Shown in pieces: positions 1 through 10,200 of a stretch of DNA of 64,000 bases. The position numbers and the translations under genes are program-made. The stretch's first letter is position 1, and each line of letters opens with the position of its first letter. Source of the stretch: Tuwongella immobilis (GTDB lineage Bacteria; Planctomycetota; Planctomycetia; Gemmatales; Gemmataceae); contig NZ_LR593887.1 of NCBI RefSeq assembly GCF_901538355.1, positions 5,494,920-5,558,919 of the forward strand, given 5' to 3'. The notes under the pieces are model-generated. The model was not told where the DNA came from, ran no database searches, and saw only the letters and a program-made list of their open reading frames with translations.

Positions 1-307
1 GCGACAGATGCCGACGCAACGATTCGCAGGCGTGAGAGCGGCGTGACATGGAATTTCCCCCAAAGGCAGGCGGGTATCGGTAGGCATCCAATCGGCAGGT
101 ACCCGCACTATCCCACGCCCACTCCCCCATGTCAACTTGTTTATCCCCGTTTATCGCCCACCCCGAATGATCCAACGCGCGCCCCCAAGTCGGGCCGCGA
201 TTCCCGATTGGCTGCACGGTTCCATCTCCGCTCGATTGACGTGGTTCCTGGCTCACGATAGAATGGGCCGCGTTCCAATCGAACTTTCAGGGAACCGAAT
301 TGTGGGA
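1..307. other. No supported gene; possible 3' end of an upstream gene
   Basis: This edge stretch has no reading frame with protein-like composition. One frame open from the left edge stops at 44-46 and could be the last codons of an upstream gene, but about 14 codons are too few to judge. A weak 7-bp inverted repeat (70-76 with 100-106) is the only local structure seen. The remainder is presumably the leader of the efflux operon that starts at 308. Confidence 0.4.
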
Positions 308-766
308 ATGGGGTATCGAATTCTGCTGCTGCTGGCGATTTTGCCCACGTTGGTGCCGAAGCCGTTTTGCTTCTGTGCCGAAATGGTGCATTCCGCCGAC
401 TCGCACGCATTCGCCGCTGCCCACATCGATGCGGCATGCCACCATGGGCACGAACCGCATTCGGAACCCACTTCGGACTCGACGAATTCCGCCTCATTGC
501 GGGTCGTCGATTGCGACGATTCGCATCCCCCGACACGGCCACACCATTCGCCCGAACATCCGAATTGTCCCCACAATCTCGATGATGCCACGCCACAACG
601 CCAAGCGGAATCGGTGGTTGCGGCAGATTCCGCATCGCTAGCGGCAAATGGGTGCCATGATCCCATTCTCGGAAAAATCCAATCAGATTCGCAGCAACGC
701 TTGCCTGAGTTTCCGCGACATGGCCAGTGGCCCCGCGCGCTGAGTCACTCCGTCCTTCGCATTTAA
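308..766 (+). CDS. Small His-rich secreted protein, first gene of efflux module 1
   Basis: The product is about 152 residues. It has a hydrophobic N-terminal segment (ILLLLAILPTLV) typical of a signal peptide, then a mature part unusually rich in His, Asp, Ser and Pro, with pairs such as HH and HxH and several Cys. No known domain was recognised. Start codons in frame are ATG 308 and GTG 302; the frame is open further upstream (ATG 263), but only the later starts place the hydrophobic stretch at the N terminus. It lies 171 nt before the RND adaptor on the same strand. The His/Cys richness and this position suggest extracytoplasmic metal binding or sensing for the pump, which is inference. Confidence 0.6.
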   Translation: MGYRILLLLAILPTLVPKPFCFCAEMVHSADSHAFAAAHIDAACHHGHEPHSEPTSDSTNSASLRVVDCDDSHPPTRPHHSPEHPNCPHNLDDATPQRQAESVVAADSASLAANGCHDPILGKIQSDSQQRLPEFPRHGQWPRALSHSVLRI

Positions 767-937
767 TCGCACGTCCATCTGCATTTTCGATCAATCTCGA
801 TCGTCACGAACTGCCCTCAATTGTGCCCGCACAACCCAGCGGCAATCCGGCACCGCGCGTTGATTTCGCCCGCATTCGGCGAGTCCGATCGGTCCGCATT
901 GGCCCGGGATTCCAAGCCTCATTCGCGGAGAATGCCC

Positions 938-2467
938 ATGAATTCGCACCCGATTTCACCGGAAAATCCCCCGGCCATGGCGATTCGCACCCCGGCAGCG
1001 AGTCCCAGCGACGCCCCGATTCATCGCCGACCGCCGTGGATGCGTCGGCTCGTCGCAATGATCGCAGTCATCGCCATCGGCGGCGCGGCGTTCGCACTCT
1101 GGCAGACACGCGAACAATGGCAACCGCTCGTCTTTCCAGGAATCGGAACCGCATCTGCAGAATCCGATGCCGAGTCGCCGCCCGCATCTGCGGGGGAGGC
1201 TCCGTCGGAAAAAATCCTCTTATCCGAAGCTGCGCAGAAGAATCTTCGCCTGATCGCCAAGCCGCTCACCCCGCAAACCTACTGGAAAACCATCACCGTG
1301 CCGGGAATGGTCATCGATTTGCCCGGTCAAAGTGACCGAATCGTGATTTCGCCTGTGACGGGGATTGTCACCGCGATTCGGCGGCGGGCGGGCGACGTCG
1401 TGCGGCCCGGCGAGGAGCTTTTTTCCGTGCATCTACTCAGCGAGGCAATGCATCAGACGCAAACCGATCTCTTTCGGGCCACTCAAGATAGCGGCCTGGC
1501 GATTGTGCAAAAGCAGCGGCTGCAATCCTCCGGCGGAGCAATTCCCGAAGCGCGAATTATCGAGGTGGATAATCAAATCTCCCGACTCGCGGTGGCGACC
1601 AAGGCATATCGGCAAGAATTGCAAAGTCGGGGGCTGACGCCCGAGCAAATCACCGGCATCACCCAGGGGAAATTCGTCCATGAGATTCCGATTCGGGTAA
1701 CGGATCGGCACTTGGAAATTGAGGAATCCCCCCTGCCCGACGGCGTGAAGCCGAAATTGCCGACGATTGCCGAAAGCCAAAAACCAACGGCAAATCTGCT
1801 GGAAATTCAGGAGGTGGCCGTGGAATTGGGCCAGCAAGTCGTTGCCGGGCAGACGCTGTGCTTCTTGGCCAATCATCAGTCGCTGGCGATCGAAGGGCGC
1901 GCATTCCGAGACGAATTACCCCAGATTGAACGGTCGTTTCGCAACGGTTGGCCGGTGGAAGTCGATTTCGGAGAGAGCGATTCGCAATCGTGGCCGCCGA
2001 TGCCGTCGCAATTGCCGATCCGCTATTTGGCCAACACGATTGACCCGGAAAGTCGCACCTTTCGCTTTCTGATGTCGCTGGAGAATCAATCGCAACTGAT
2101 TCAACGTGGGGATCTGACGCAGATTCTGTGGCGATTTCGGCCCGGTCAGCGGGTTCGGCTGCAAGTCCGCACCGAGGCGATGGAGAATGTGTTTGTGCTC
2201 CCGCCGGATGCAGTGGTTCGCAACGGGGCAGATGCCTTTGTTTTCCGGCAAAATGGCGACATTTTCGACCGCAAGCCGGTGCATGTGCTGGCACACGATC
2301 GCTTGGCGGTGGTGGTGGCCAACGATGGCAGTGTGCCGCCGGGAATCTTTGTCGCGCAAACGGGGGCGGCCCAACTCAACCGCATGATTCAATCGCAGCG
2401 CAGCACACTGCCCAAGGGGTTCCACATCCACGCGGATGGCAGTGTGCATATGGGATCGCATGACTAA
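938..2467 (+). CDS. RND efflux periplasmic adaptor (membrane fusion protein), CusB/CzcB type
   Basis: This 509-residue protein is the periplasmic adaptor that links an inner-membrane RND permease to an outer-membrane channel. After a short N-terminal tail there is one membrane anchor (LVAMIAVIAIGGAAFALW, around residues 34-52). A barrel-sandwich/lipoyl-like half follows (VTAIRRRAGDVVRPGEELF), then a helical hairpin rich in Gln/Arg, the second lipoyl half (VELGQQVVAGQTLCFL), and beta-barrel and membrane-proximal domains at the C terminus. ATG 938 is chosen because GCGGAG ends 7 nt upstream; an ATG at 932 and the longer frame from 821 are less likely. The permease gene follows within 100 nt. 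The C terminus contains a few His residues (FHIHADGSVHMGSHD), in keeping with a metal substrate. Confidence 0.9.
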   Translation: MNSHPISPENPPAMAIRTPAASPSDAPIHRRPPWMRRLVAMIAVIAIGGAAFALWQTREQWQPLVFPGIGTASAESDAESPPASAGEAPSEKILLSEAAQKNLRLIAKPLTPQTYWKTITVPGMVIDLPGQSDRIVISPVTGIVTAIRRRAGDVVRPGEELFSVHLLSEAMHQTQTDLFRATQDSGLAIVQKQRLQSSGGAIPEARIIEVDNQISRLAVATKAYRQELQSRGLTPEQITGITQGKFVHEIPIRVTDRHLEIEESPLPDGVKPKLPTIAESQKPTANLLEIQEVAVELGQQVVAGQTLCFLANHQSLAIEGRAFRDELPQIERSFRNGWPVEVDFGESDSQSWPPMPSQLPIRYLANTIDPESRTFRFLMSLENQSQLIQRGDLTQILWRFRPGQRVRLQVRTEAMENVFVLPPDAVVRNGADAFVFRQNGDIFDRKPVHVLAHDRLAVVVANDGSVPPGIFVAQTGAAQLNRMIQSQRSTLPKGFHIHADGSVHMGSHD

Positions 2468-2560
2468 GCGGCGACGTCGTTTCCGGGGGAAAACGGGCCA
2501 CGGCTTGCGTCACCGGCTCGATTTCCGGGCAATCGCTTGATCCGAATTGAGACCATCATC

Positions 2561-5500
2561 GTGAAGGAATCGTCGTCGATTTTCGATCCCGCCGCGCTCC
2601 TGCGATTTTCGCTTCAGCATCGCGGAATGATCGTGTTGTTTGCACTGATTGTCATGGTGTATGGCAGTTTTTTGGCCCGCACCATGCCGATTGATGTGTT
2701 TCCGGATTTGGACCGGCCGCGGGTCGTTCTGCTCACGGAATGCCCGGGAATGTCGCCGGAAGAGGTCGAATCGCTGGTCACGCAGCCGATCGAAACGGGA
2801 ATTCTCGGTGCCCCTGGCGTGCAGGCGGTACGCAGTCAATCCAGCCAGGGATTGGCCGTCACCTACATCGAATTCGATTGGAGCGCAAGCGTTCGCGATG
2901 CCCGGCAAATCGTGCAGGAACGACTCGCCACCGTCGCCGGGCAACTCCCCGCCGGCATTCGCCCGCAGATGACGCCGCCCAGCTCGATTATGGGCCAGAT
3001 CATGCACATTGGCCTAGTCCGCCAAGTCGGGCCAAACGGCGGGACACTGCATCCGACCCGACAGCCGGGGATTGTCGCCGAGGTGGTCGATTCCGGGCCG
3101 GATTCGCGAGCCAAATCGGTGCAATTCTGGCGGGTGACGGATCGCCAACAACCGTCGAGTTGGGCGGCAGTAGATCCCCGATCGCCAGACGTTGCGGGGA
3201 CTTTGGATGCGCGGCCGGAGGCATGGCCGCCGCGCTCCGTGGAAGCCGGTCGGCGCGAGCTGCGAACCCTGGCCGATTGGGTCATCCGCCCGCGATTATT
3301 GCAGGAACGGGGTGTTGCCGAAGTCATCGTCCTGGGCGGCGATCGCAAGCAGTATCAGGTGCTAATCGACCCGGAAAAACTGCATGAATACGGGGTCACC
3401 CTGGCGGAAGTGGATCGAGCGATTCAAGAAAACAACGAGAACGCCAGCGGCGGATTCACCGAAGAGGGGCAAGTCGAACGCCCGATCCGTGTGATTGGCC
3501 GACTCGGGCCGAATTCGGCGAAAGTCCTCGACGATTTGCAGAAAATTCCGGTCAACGACAACGACCCACCCGTGCGGTTGGGCAAGGTCGCCACCATCGC
3601 CGAAGGAGCGGCCCCAAAGCGTGGCGATGCCGGGGTGGATGGTGCCGATGCCGTCGTCATCACGCTCGTGAAGCAGCCGCATTCGGATACGCAATCGGTC
3701 ACGGAACAGGCGAAACGGGCACTGCGCAGCCTGGAACAGACGTTGCCGCTCGATTTACGCATCAACACCGAGTTATTCCAACTCAAAGATTTCATCGATC
3801 GCGGCGTCTATTACGTCGGCGAGGCACTGGCGATTGGCTCGGTGCTGGTGGTGTTGATTCTGTTTCTGTTTTTGCTCAATTTCCGCACAACATTGATCAC
3901 GTTGACGGCCATTCCGTTGTCGTTGATGGTTACGGTGATTGTCTTTCGGCTGATGAGCAGTCTGACCGGCACGGAACTCTCCATCAACGTGATGACGCTG
4001 GGCGGAATTGCCGTGGCGCTGGGCGAATTGGTCGATGATGCGATTGTGGATGTGGAAAATATCTTCCGCCGCCTGCGGGAAAATGCGATTCTGCCGCAGC
4101 CGCGATCGACCTTGGCGGTGGTCTTCGAGGCGAGTCGGGAGATTCGCTCGGCGATCGTCTTCGGCACGGCGGTGGTGGTGCTGGCGTTTCTGCCGTTATT
4201 CGCGCTTTCCGGGGTGGAGGGGCGGTTGTTCGTGCCGCTGGGATTGGCGTATATTGTCTCGATTTTGGCATCGTTGCTGGTGTCGTTGACGGTGACGCCG
4301 GTGCTATCATCGCTGCTATTGGCCCGCACACGCGGCGGGGCCGATCACGCCGATGGTCGCCTGCTGCGGCTGCTGAAATGGCTGGCTTCGGGGCTGATCC
4401 GATTCAGCATACGATTCGCCGGACTGCTGCTGATTCTGACGTGGTTGGTGGTGGGTTATTGCGGGTGGCGGCTGGTGCATTTGGGGGCGGATTTTCTGCC
4501 GAAATTCGACGAAGGCAGCATCCAGATTAACGTCACCTTGCCAGCCGGTGCTTCGCTGCAAGCGTCGAATCAGGCGGCGGCGCTGATCGATGCGAAACTG
4601 CAAACCATGCGGCAAACTCCCGATCAGCCCGAGAATCCGATTCGGCATTTTGTGCGCCGCACGGGCCGAGCGGAACTCGATGAGCATGCCGAACCAGTGG
4701 GCCGCAGCGAATACATTCTGTCGATGAATCCGCAATCCGGCCGCAGTCGGGAAGAGATGCTCGCCTCGCTGCTGCGGGAGCTGCGGGAGGAGGTGCCCGG
4801 CGTCGATTTCGAGGCGGAACAGCCGATGGCGCATCTGATTTCGCACATGCTTTCGGGGGTGACGGCCCAGATTGCCATCAAAATCTACGGCGACGATCTG
4901 GACCAACTTCAGCAACTCGCCCAGCAAACCAAGACGCTGATTCAGGACATTCCCGGGGTCACGCCGCCGGTGATTGATCCGCAAGAGATTGTCGATGAAC
5001 TGCACATTGTGCTGCGTCCGGATGATCTGGCGTACTACGGCATCAGTCGGCAGTATGTTGCCCGATTCGTCGAGACGGCGCTGAAGGGCGAAGTCATTTC
5101 GCAGGTGCTGGAAGGTCAGCGGCGATTCGATTTGGTGGTGAAACTGGACGCCGCCAATCGCACCGATTATCGGCGATTGGGCGAACTGCGGATCGACCTG
5201 CCGCCTCGCAAAAGCAATTGGCGAAGTACGCCGGGCAACCCTTCGGAGCCGAATGCCGCCTCGGGGCGATCGGTGATTGTCAATCCGGTGGCGATTCCGC
5301 GTCAAATTCGCCTGAAGGATGTGGCGGATCTCCCGGAATCGGCGGGTGGCCCCAATCAGATCAACCGAGACAACGTGCGGCGGCGAGCGGTGATTCGCTG
5401 CAACACACAAGGCCGCGATCTGCAAAGCGTGGTCGCCGAGATGGAGCAACGCATTCAACGCGGGATGATACTGCCCGAAGGAACCAGCCTGGAATTTGGC

Positions 5501-6067
5501 GGTCAATTCGAGGCGCAACGATCGGCATCGACGAAAATTGCTCTGCTGGCGGTTGTTTCGCTGGTGGGCGTGTTTGCGGTGTTGATGCTGCTGGTGCCAT
5601 CCATTCGGGTGACGTTGCAGATTCTCAACGCCGTGCCGACCGCGTTTATCGGCGGAGTCATCGCGCTGATTGTCACCGGGCAGACGCTCACCATCGCCAG
5701 CCTGGTGGGGTTTGTTTCGCTGGGAGGAATCGCGGTGCGCAACGGCATTCTGCTGGTGACGCACTACCTGCACCTGCTGCGCGAGGAGCGGATGGCGTTC
5801 TCGCCAGCGCTGGTGTTGCGTGGCAGTCTGGAGCGATTGGCCCCGGTGCTGATGACCGCTCTCACCGCCGGAATCGGCCTGATTCCGCTGGTGTGGGGCG
5901 GCCAAAAGCCAGGGCTGGAAATTCTCTACCCGGTATCGACCGTCATTCTGGGCGGACTCATTACCTCGACATTTTGCGAGTTTTTGATCCACCCGGGATT
6001 ATTCTGGAAGTTCAGCGGCAAAGACGCCGAACGATTGGCCGCTCCGAACGCCTCGGCGGAATTCTGA
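2561..6067 (+). CDS. Heavy-metal RND efflux permease (CusA/CzcA family), module 1
   Basis: This proton-driven inner-membrane antiporter is about 1,168 residues, longer than the roughly 1,040-1,060 usual for CusA/CzcA. It shows the family start (RTMPIDVFPDL), two sets of membrane helices around two large periplasmic loops, and TM4 carboxylates in the motif GELVDDAIVDVEN (Asp492, Asp493, Asp497, Glu499 by this start). The extra length is mostly one block of about 75 residues near 155-230, inserted in the first periplasmic porter region before RTLADWVIRPRLL. GTG 2561 is taken as start; TTG 2537 is in frame upstream, and neither has a strong ribosome site. It follows its adaptor by 93 nt and precedes a His-rich lipoprotein gene. 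No outer-membrane factor is in the window. Confidence 0.93.
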   Translation: MKESSSIFDPAALLRFSLQHRGMIVLFALIVMVYGSFLARTMPIDVFPDLDRPRVVLLTECPGMSPEEVESLVTQPIETGILGAPGVQAVRSQSSQGLAVTYIEFDWSASVRDARQIVQERLATVAGQLPAGIRPQMTPPSSIMGQIMHIGLVRQVGPNGGTLHPTRQPGIVAEVVDSGPDSRAKSVQFWRVTDRQQPSSWAAVDPRSPDVAGTLDARPEAWPPRSVEAGRRELRTLADWVIRPRLLQERGVAEVIVLGGDRKQYQVLIDPEKLHEYGVTLAEVDRAIQENNENASGGFTEEGQVERPIRVIGRLGPNSAKVLDDLQKIPVNDNDPPVRLGKVATIAEGAAPKRGDAGVDGADAVVITLVKQPHSDTQSVTEQAKRALRSLEQTLPLDLRINTELFQLKDFIDRGVYYVGEALAIGSVLVVLILFLFLLNFRTTLITLTAIPLSLMVTVIVFRLMSSLTGTELSINVMTLGGIAVALGELVDDAIVDVENIFRRLRENAILPQPRSTLAVVFEASREIRSAIVFGTAVVVLAFLPLFALSGVEGRLFVPLGLAYIVSILASLLVSLTVTPVLSSLLLARTRGGADHADGRLLRLLKWLASGLIRFSIRFAGLLLILTWLVVGYCGWRLVHLGADFLPKFDEGSIQINVTLPAGASLQASNQAAALIDAKLQTMRQTPDQPENPIRHFVRRTGRAELDEHAEPVGRSEYILSMNPQSGRSREEMLASLLRELREEVPGVDFEAEQPMAHLISHMLSGVTAQIAIKIYGDDLDQLQQLAQQTKTLIQDIPGVTPPVIDPQEIVDELHIVLRPDDLAYYGISRQYVARFVETALKGEVISQVLEGQRRFDLVVKLDAANRTDYRRLGELRIDLPPRKSNWRSTPGNPSEPNAASGRSVIVNPVAIPRQIRLKDVADLPESAGGPNQINRDNVRRRAVIRCNTQGRDLQSVVAEMEQRIQRGMILPEGTSLEFGGQFEAQRSASTKIALLAVVSLVGVFAVLMLLVPSIRVTLQILNAVPTAFIGGVIALIVTGQTLTIASLVGFVSLGGIAVRNGILLVTHYLHLLREERMAFSPALVLRGSLERLAPVLMTALTAGIGLIPLVWGGQKPGLEILYPVSTVILGGLITSTFCEFLIHPGLFWKFSGKDAERLAAPNASAEF

Positions 6068-6123
6068 GCCTTGCGGATGCTGTTTTGAGATGATTGTTCT
6101 TCCCTGACACAAGGATGCAACCC

Positions 6124-6618
6124 ATGATTGCAACACGATGGATGATGTCTGGACTGCTAGTCGGCTTGGGCATGATGATTGGCTGCGCCCCGACGAATCC
6201 GCCCACGAAGGCGACACCGAAAGCGGCCAAACATGCCGACGATCACGATCATGGCGAAGCGCCGCACGGGGGCACGATTATCGAATTCGGGAAATATCAC
6301 GCCGAATTGACCATCGATCACGCCAAGAAATCGGCGACGGTCTATATTCTGAGCGGAAATCTGAAAAGTGGCGTGCCGATTGCCGTCGAATCGCTGCTGC
6401 TCAGTCTGAAATCGCCGACGCTGCAATTGACGCTGAAGCCGGCCCCGCTGAGCAATGATCCGGAGGGCAAAGCCTCGCGATTCACCGTGACCGATGAGCG
6501 ATTCGCCCAGGAAGCCGCGCTCGAAGGCACGCTCAGCGGCCAAATCGACGGCAAACCATATCTCGGCGATTTCAAGCATTCCGAGGCGGATCACAAGCAC
6601 GATCACAAGCACGACTAA
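6124..6618 (+). CDS. His-rich lipoprotein, last gene of efflux module 1
   Basis: This 164-residue predicted lipoprotein has a lipobox-like GLGMMIGC. A His/Asp cluster follows (HADDHDHGEAPHGG), then a beta-rich middle region, and the tail is again His/Asp/Lys rich (HKHDHKHD). ATG 6124 is preferred to ATG 6115 because AAGG at 6111-6114 gives a 9-nt spacing. It starts 56 nt after the permease and probably belongs to the same transcript. Such exported His-rich proteins next to metal RND pumps are plausible periplasmic metal binders; that role is inferred from composition and context. A strong hairpin follows the stop codon directly. Confidence 0.8.
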   Translation: MIATRWMMSGLLVGLGMMIGCAPTNPPTKATPKAAKHADDHDHGEAPHGGTIIEFGKYHAELTIDHAKKSATVYILSGNLKSGVPIAVESLLLSLKSPTLQLTLKPAPLSNDPEGKASRFTVTDERFAQEAALEGTLSGQIDGKPYLGDFKHSEADHKHDHKHD

Positions 6619-6621
6619 ACA

Positions 6622-6657
6622 CACCCAGCGAGCCAACTCAAGTTCGCTCGCTGGGTG
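6622..6657. terminator. Perfect 12-bp inverted repeat between convergent efflux modules
   Basis: Arms 6622-6633 and 6646-6657 are perfectly complementary over 12 bp with a 12-nt loop, starting 4 nt after the stop of the His-rich lipoprotein gene. There is no U tract on either strand, so it may be a non-canonical terminator or an RNA 3'-end stabiliser. Confidence 0.55.
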
Positions 6658-6682
6658 CTCGCACAATTCGGGAAACTCAATC

Positions 6683-6711
6683 TTGCCGTGCCTCACATCG
6701 TGGCACGGCAA
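6683..6711. terminator. Second hairpin between convergent efflux modules
   Basis: Arms 6683-6692 and 6702-6711 form a perfect 10-bp stem with a 9-nt loop. It lies 59 nt downstream of the minus-strand gene ending at 6770, so it could serve that transcript. No clear U tract follows on either strand. Confidence 0.45.
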
Positions 6712-6769
6712 GCAATCGCGACCGTTCCGAGCACCATTTTAACCGGAATTCGCCACAACACACCGTCGA

Positions 6770-7207
6770 TCAGGGCTTGGGTGGGGTTGGGATATCAATT
6801 CGACGAACTTCCAGATGTTGTTCAGCCGAATGCCCCGGTTCTTTCTCGGTGATCTGAAACACATGCAGTCGCACGGTATCGCCGACGTGGACATCGGTCC
6901 GACTCGCGGATTTCCCCTTGAGCGTCCGGACAATCACATCTTTGGCGACTGGAAAATCCTTTTCAATCTGCTTCACTGTGTATTTGGGCACCCGGATGTT
7001 TCGGCCACCGCTGCGGCGATTCGTTGTGCCAGACTGCACCATGGTGGGAATTTTCAGCGTGATCGACTCGGTTTCCGACTTGACCACGGTCCCGGCAACG
7101 TCACCCAGATCGCGTTTGGTCACGCGTGGTTCCGCAATCGCCAACGAATCCACTGTCAGCGTCCACACCAGGATCCCGAGAGATCCCATCAGCATCATTC
7201 GATTCAT
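6770..7207 (-). CDS. Small secreted protein, last gene of efflux module 2
   Basis: This 145-residue protein has a Sec-type signal peptide (MGSLGILVWTLTVDSLAIA). The mature part is basic and beta-rich (GTVVKSETESITLKIP, then VGDTVRLHVFQI), resembling small OB- or barrel-like exported domains, but no family was recognised. The start at 7207 is set by GAAGGAG about 8 nt upstream; the frame continues upstream without such a site. It follows the second permease by 77 nt on the same strand. Unlike the lipoprotein ending module 1 it is not His-rich. Its role in metal efflux is inferred from position only. Confidence 0.75.
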   Translation of the reverse strand: MNRMMLMGSLGILVWTLTVDSLAIAEPRVTKRDLGDVAGTVVKSETESITLKIPTMVQSGTTNRRSGGRNIRVPKYTVKQIEKDFPVAKDVIVRTLKGKSASRTDVHVGDTVRLHVFQITEKEPGHSAEQHLEVRRIDIPTPPKP

Positions 7208-7284
7208 GTTTGTCTCCTTCAGGTTTTTGGGCACTTCCGCTGGATTCTGGGGAGACAGTCTCCAGCGGATTGCAGACTTGGATT

Positions 7285-10200
7285 TCACGCGGTGGCGACC
7301 TCCGGCTCCGACAGATGCGCATCAAACCAACGGTACACCGAAGGAATGACGAACAATGTCAGCAAGGTCGAGGTCACCAATCCGCCAATCACAACGGTGG
7401 CCAATGGCTTTTGCACTTCGGCCCCGGCGCCGTTGGAGAACGCCATCGGCAGGAAGCCAAGCGTGGCGACCAACGCGGTCATCAGCACCGGGCGAATGCG
7501 GATCATCGCCCCTTCCACAGCGGCATCTTGCACGCTGCGCCCCTCTTTGCGCAGTTCCACGATGTACGTCACCAGCACCACGCCGTTTAGCACCGCAACG
7601 CCGAACAGCGCGATGAAGCCCACACCTGCGGAAATCGAAAAATCCATGCCGCGAATCCACAGCGCAAAGATGCCTCCCGATGCCGCCAACGGCACATTCA
7701 GGAATATCAACGCCGCTAATTTCGTGGATGCAAAGGTGGAATACAGCAGCACGAAAATCATCAACAGCGCTACCGGAACCGCAACCGACAGCCGCTTGGT
7801 GGCCTCTTGAAGATTCTTGAATTGGCCACCCCAAGCGACGGAATATCCGGTTGGCAGTTGCACCTTGGCATCGACCGCTTCTTGAGCGGCGGCGACGAAT
7901 CCGGCGAGATCCCGTCCCCGGACATTGCACGAGACAATCGCCCGCCGTCGAATCTGGTCGCGGCTGATTTGTGCCGGGCCATCTTCGAATTTCAGCGTTG
8001 CCAATTGCTCCAGGGGAATATGTCGGCCTTTGGGATCGGCCACCGTGACCCGCCGCAGTTTCGCCAGATCCTCACGCACGGCCGCAGGAAAGCGCACCTG
8101 CATGGGGAAACGGCGTTGCCCCTCGAAAATCTGCCCGACTTGTCGGCCGCCAATGACCGACACCGCATCCAACACCGTGCGGGCATTGATGCCATGGCGG
8201 GCCAGCGCCTCTCGATTGAGAATCACTCGCAGGTACGGCAAGCCGGCGGTCTGTTCGACGGCGACATCCGCCGCCCCATCGACGGTGCCCACTACGGCGG
8301 CAATCCGTTCGGCGGTCTGACGCAATTGCTCCAGATCGTCGCCATAAACGCTGATACCGACATCGGTTTTGACGCCGGCTACGAGTTCCGCGACGCGTAA
8401 CTGAATCGGTTGGGAGAACGCATACGCTTGGCCGGGCACCTCGCGTTCGAGTGCCTCTTGCATGGCGGCCACAAGTTCGGCTTTCGTCGCAAATCGCCAG
8501 GTTTCCCGTGGTTTTAGGGTGACAATCACGTCGGTCAGGTTGATGGTCATGGGGTCGTTGGCGATTTCCGGCCGGCCGCTCTTGGAGACCACCGTTTCGA
8601 CCTCGGGCAACTTCCGCAGGCAGCGTTCCATCTGCCCGGTCATTTCGACGGAAGTTTCCAGCGACACACTCGGCAACCGCGTCGCTTGAATCGCCACCGA
8701 GCCTTCATCCAACGACGGGATAAATTCCGCCCCCATTCGGGTGGCCGTCCACACACTCACCGTAAATACCGACGCCGCCGTGGCAACCACGAGCACAGGA
8801 TGCCGCACGACCATATTCAACAGCGGCCGGTAAATCGCCTTGGCCCACCGCACCAGAAACGGCTCGTTTTCGGAGACCGTTCGCAGAAAGATCGACGCCA
8901 ACACGGGCATCAGCAGCAGCGCCAGCATCAGCGACGTCATGAGCGCGAAGATGACCGTCAGCGCCATTGGCTTGAACATTTTCCCTTCGACGCCACGCAG
9001 CGACAGAATCGGCAGATACACCAGCAAAATGATGCCGACGCCGAAGACCACCGGCCGCGCGACCTCTCGGCAAGCATCGCGGATCACCTCCAGCGGAGCA
9101 CGATCCGCTCGATGATGATGCCGATACTCGGCAACGCGCCGCACGACGTTCTCGATCAGCACGACGCTGCCATCGACAATCAGCCCGAAGTCGATCGCCC
9201 CCAGACTCATCAGATTGCCGGACAGCCCCGCATAGAGCATCCCGACGAATGCCCCCGCCATCGCCAACGGCACCGACAGCGCGACAATCACCCCCGCCCG
9301 CAGACTGCCCAGCAGAATCAGCAGCACCACCACAACGAGGATGCCGCCTTCCATCAGGTTGTGTTCCAGCGTCTGCACCGTGCGTTCCACCAGTTCGGTG
9401 CGATCGTAGACCACATCAATATCGATGCCCGTTGGCAGGGTTTTGCGGATTTCGGCCATCTTCTCCTTGGTGCGTTCGACGACTTCTCGGGAGTTGTCCC
9501 CCGCGAGCAGCATCACCACACCCAGCACGCCTTCGCCAGTGCCATCGCGGGTGACAGCTCCCTGGCGCAATACCGGAGCAAAGGCGACTTCGGCGACTTG
9601 CTTCACGAAAATCGGCGTGCCATCGCCCCGCGAATCGAGCACCACATTGCGAATATCGTCCAACGATTGAATCAGCCCTTCGCCCCGGACAATCCGCTGC
9701 TCTTGCGATTTCAGCAGCAGATAGCCGCCGCCTTCGTTGGAATTGTTATTTTCCAGGGCATCGAACAACTGATTGAGCGAAATTTTGTATTCGCGGAGTT
9801 TCTCGGGGTCGGGGCGGATTTCGTAGGCGCGGAGTTGGCCGCCGTTGGTGTTGACCTCGATGACGCCGGGAATGCCACGCAGTTGCGGCGCGATTTGCCA
9901 ATCGAGCACCTCGCGCAATTCCATCAGGGAATGCTCGTAGCCGGGCTGATTGCGGACCTCGAATTGGTAGATTTCGCCCAATCCGGTGGCGATGGGGCCG
10001 GGCTTGGGCGCGGGCACCCCCGGCGGGATATTGTCGCGGGCATCTTGCAGCCGTTCGTTGACTTGCTGCCGGGCCCAGAAAATATCCGTGCCTTCTTCAA
10101 ACACGACCGTGACCACCGACAAGCCGAACTGCGAGACCGAGCGAATTTCTTCGACGCGGGGCATGCCGCTCATCGAGGCTTCCACGGGAATCGTCACCGC

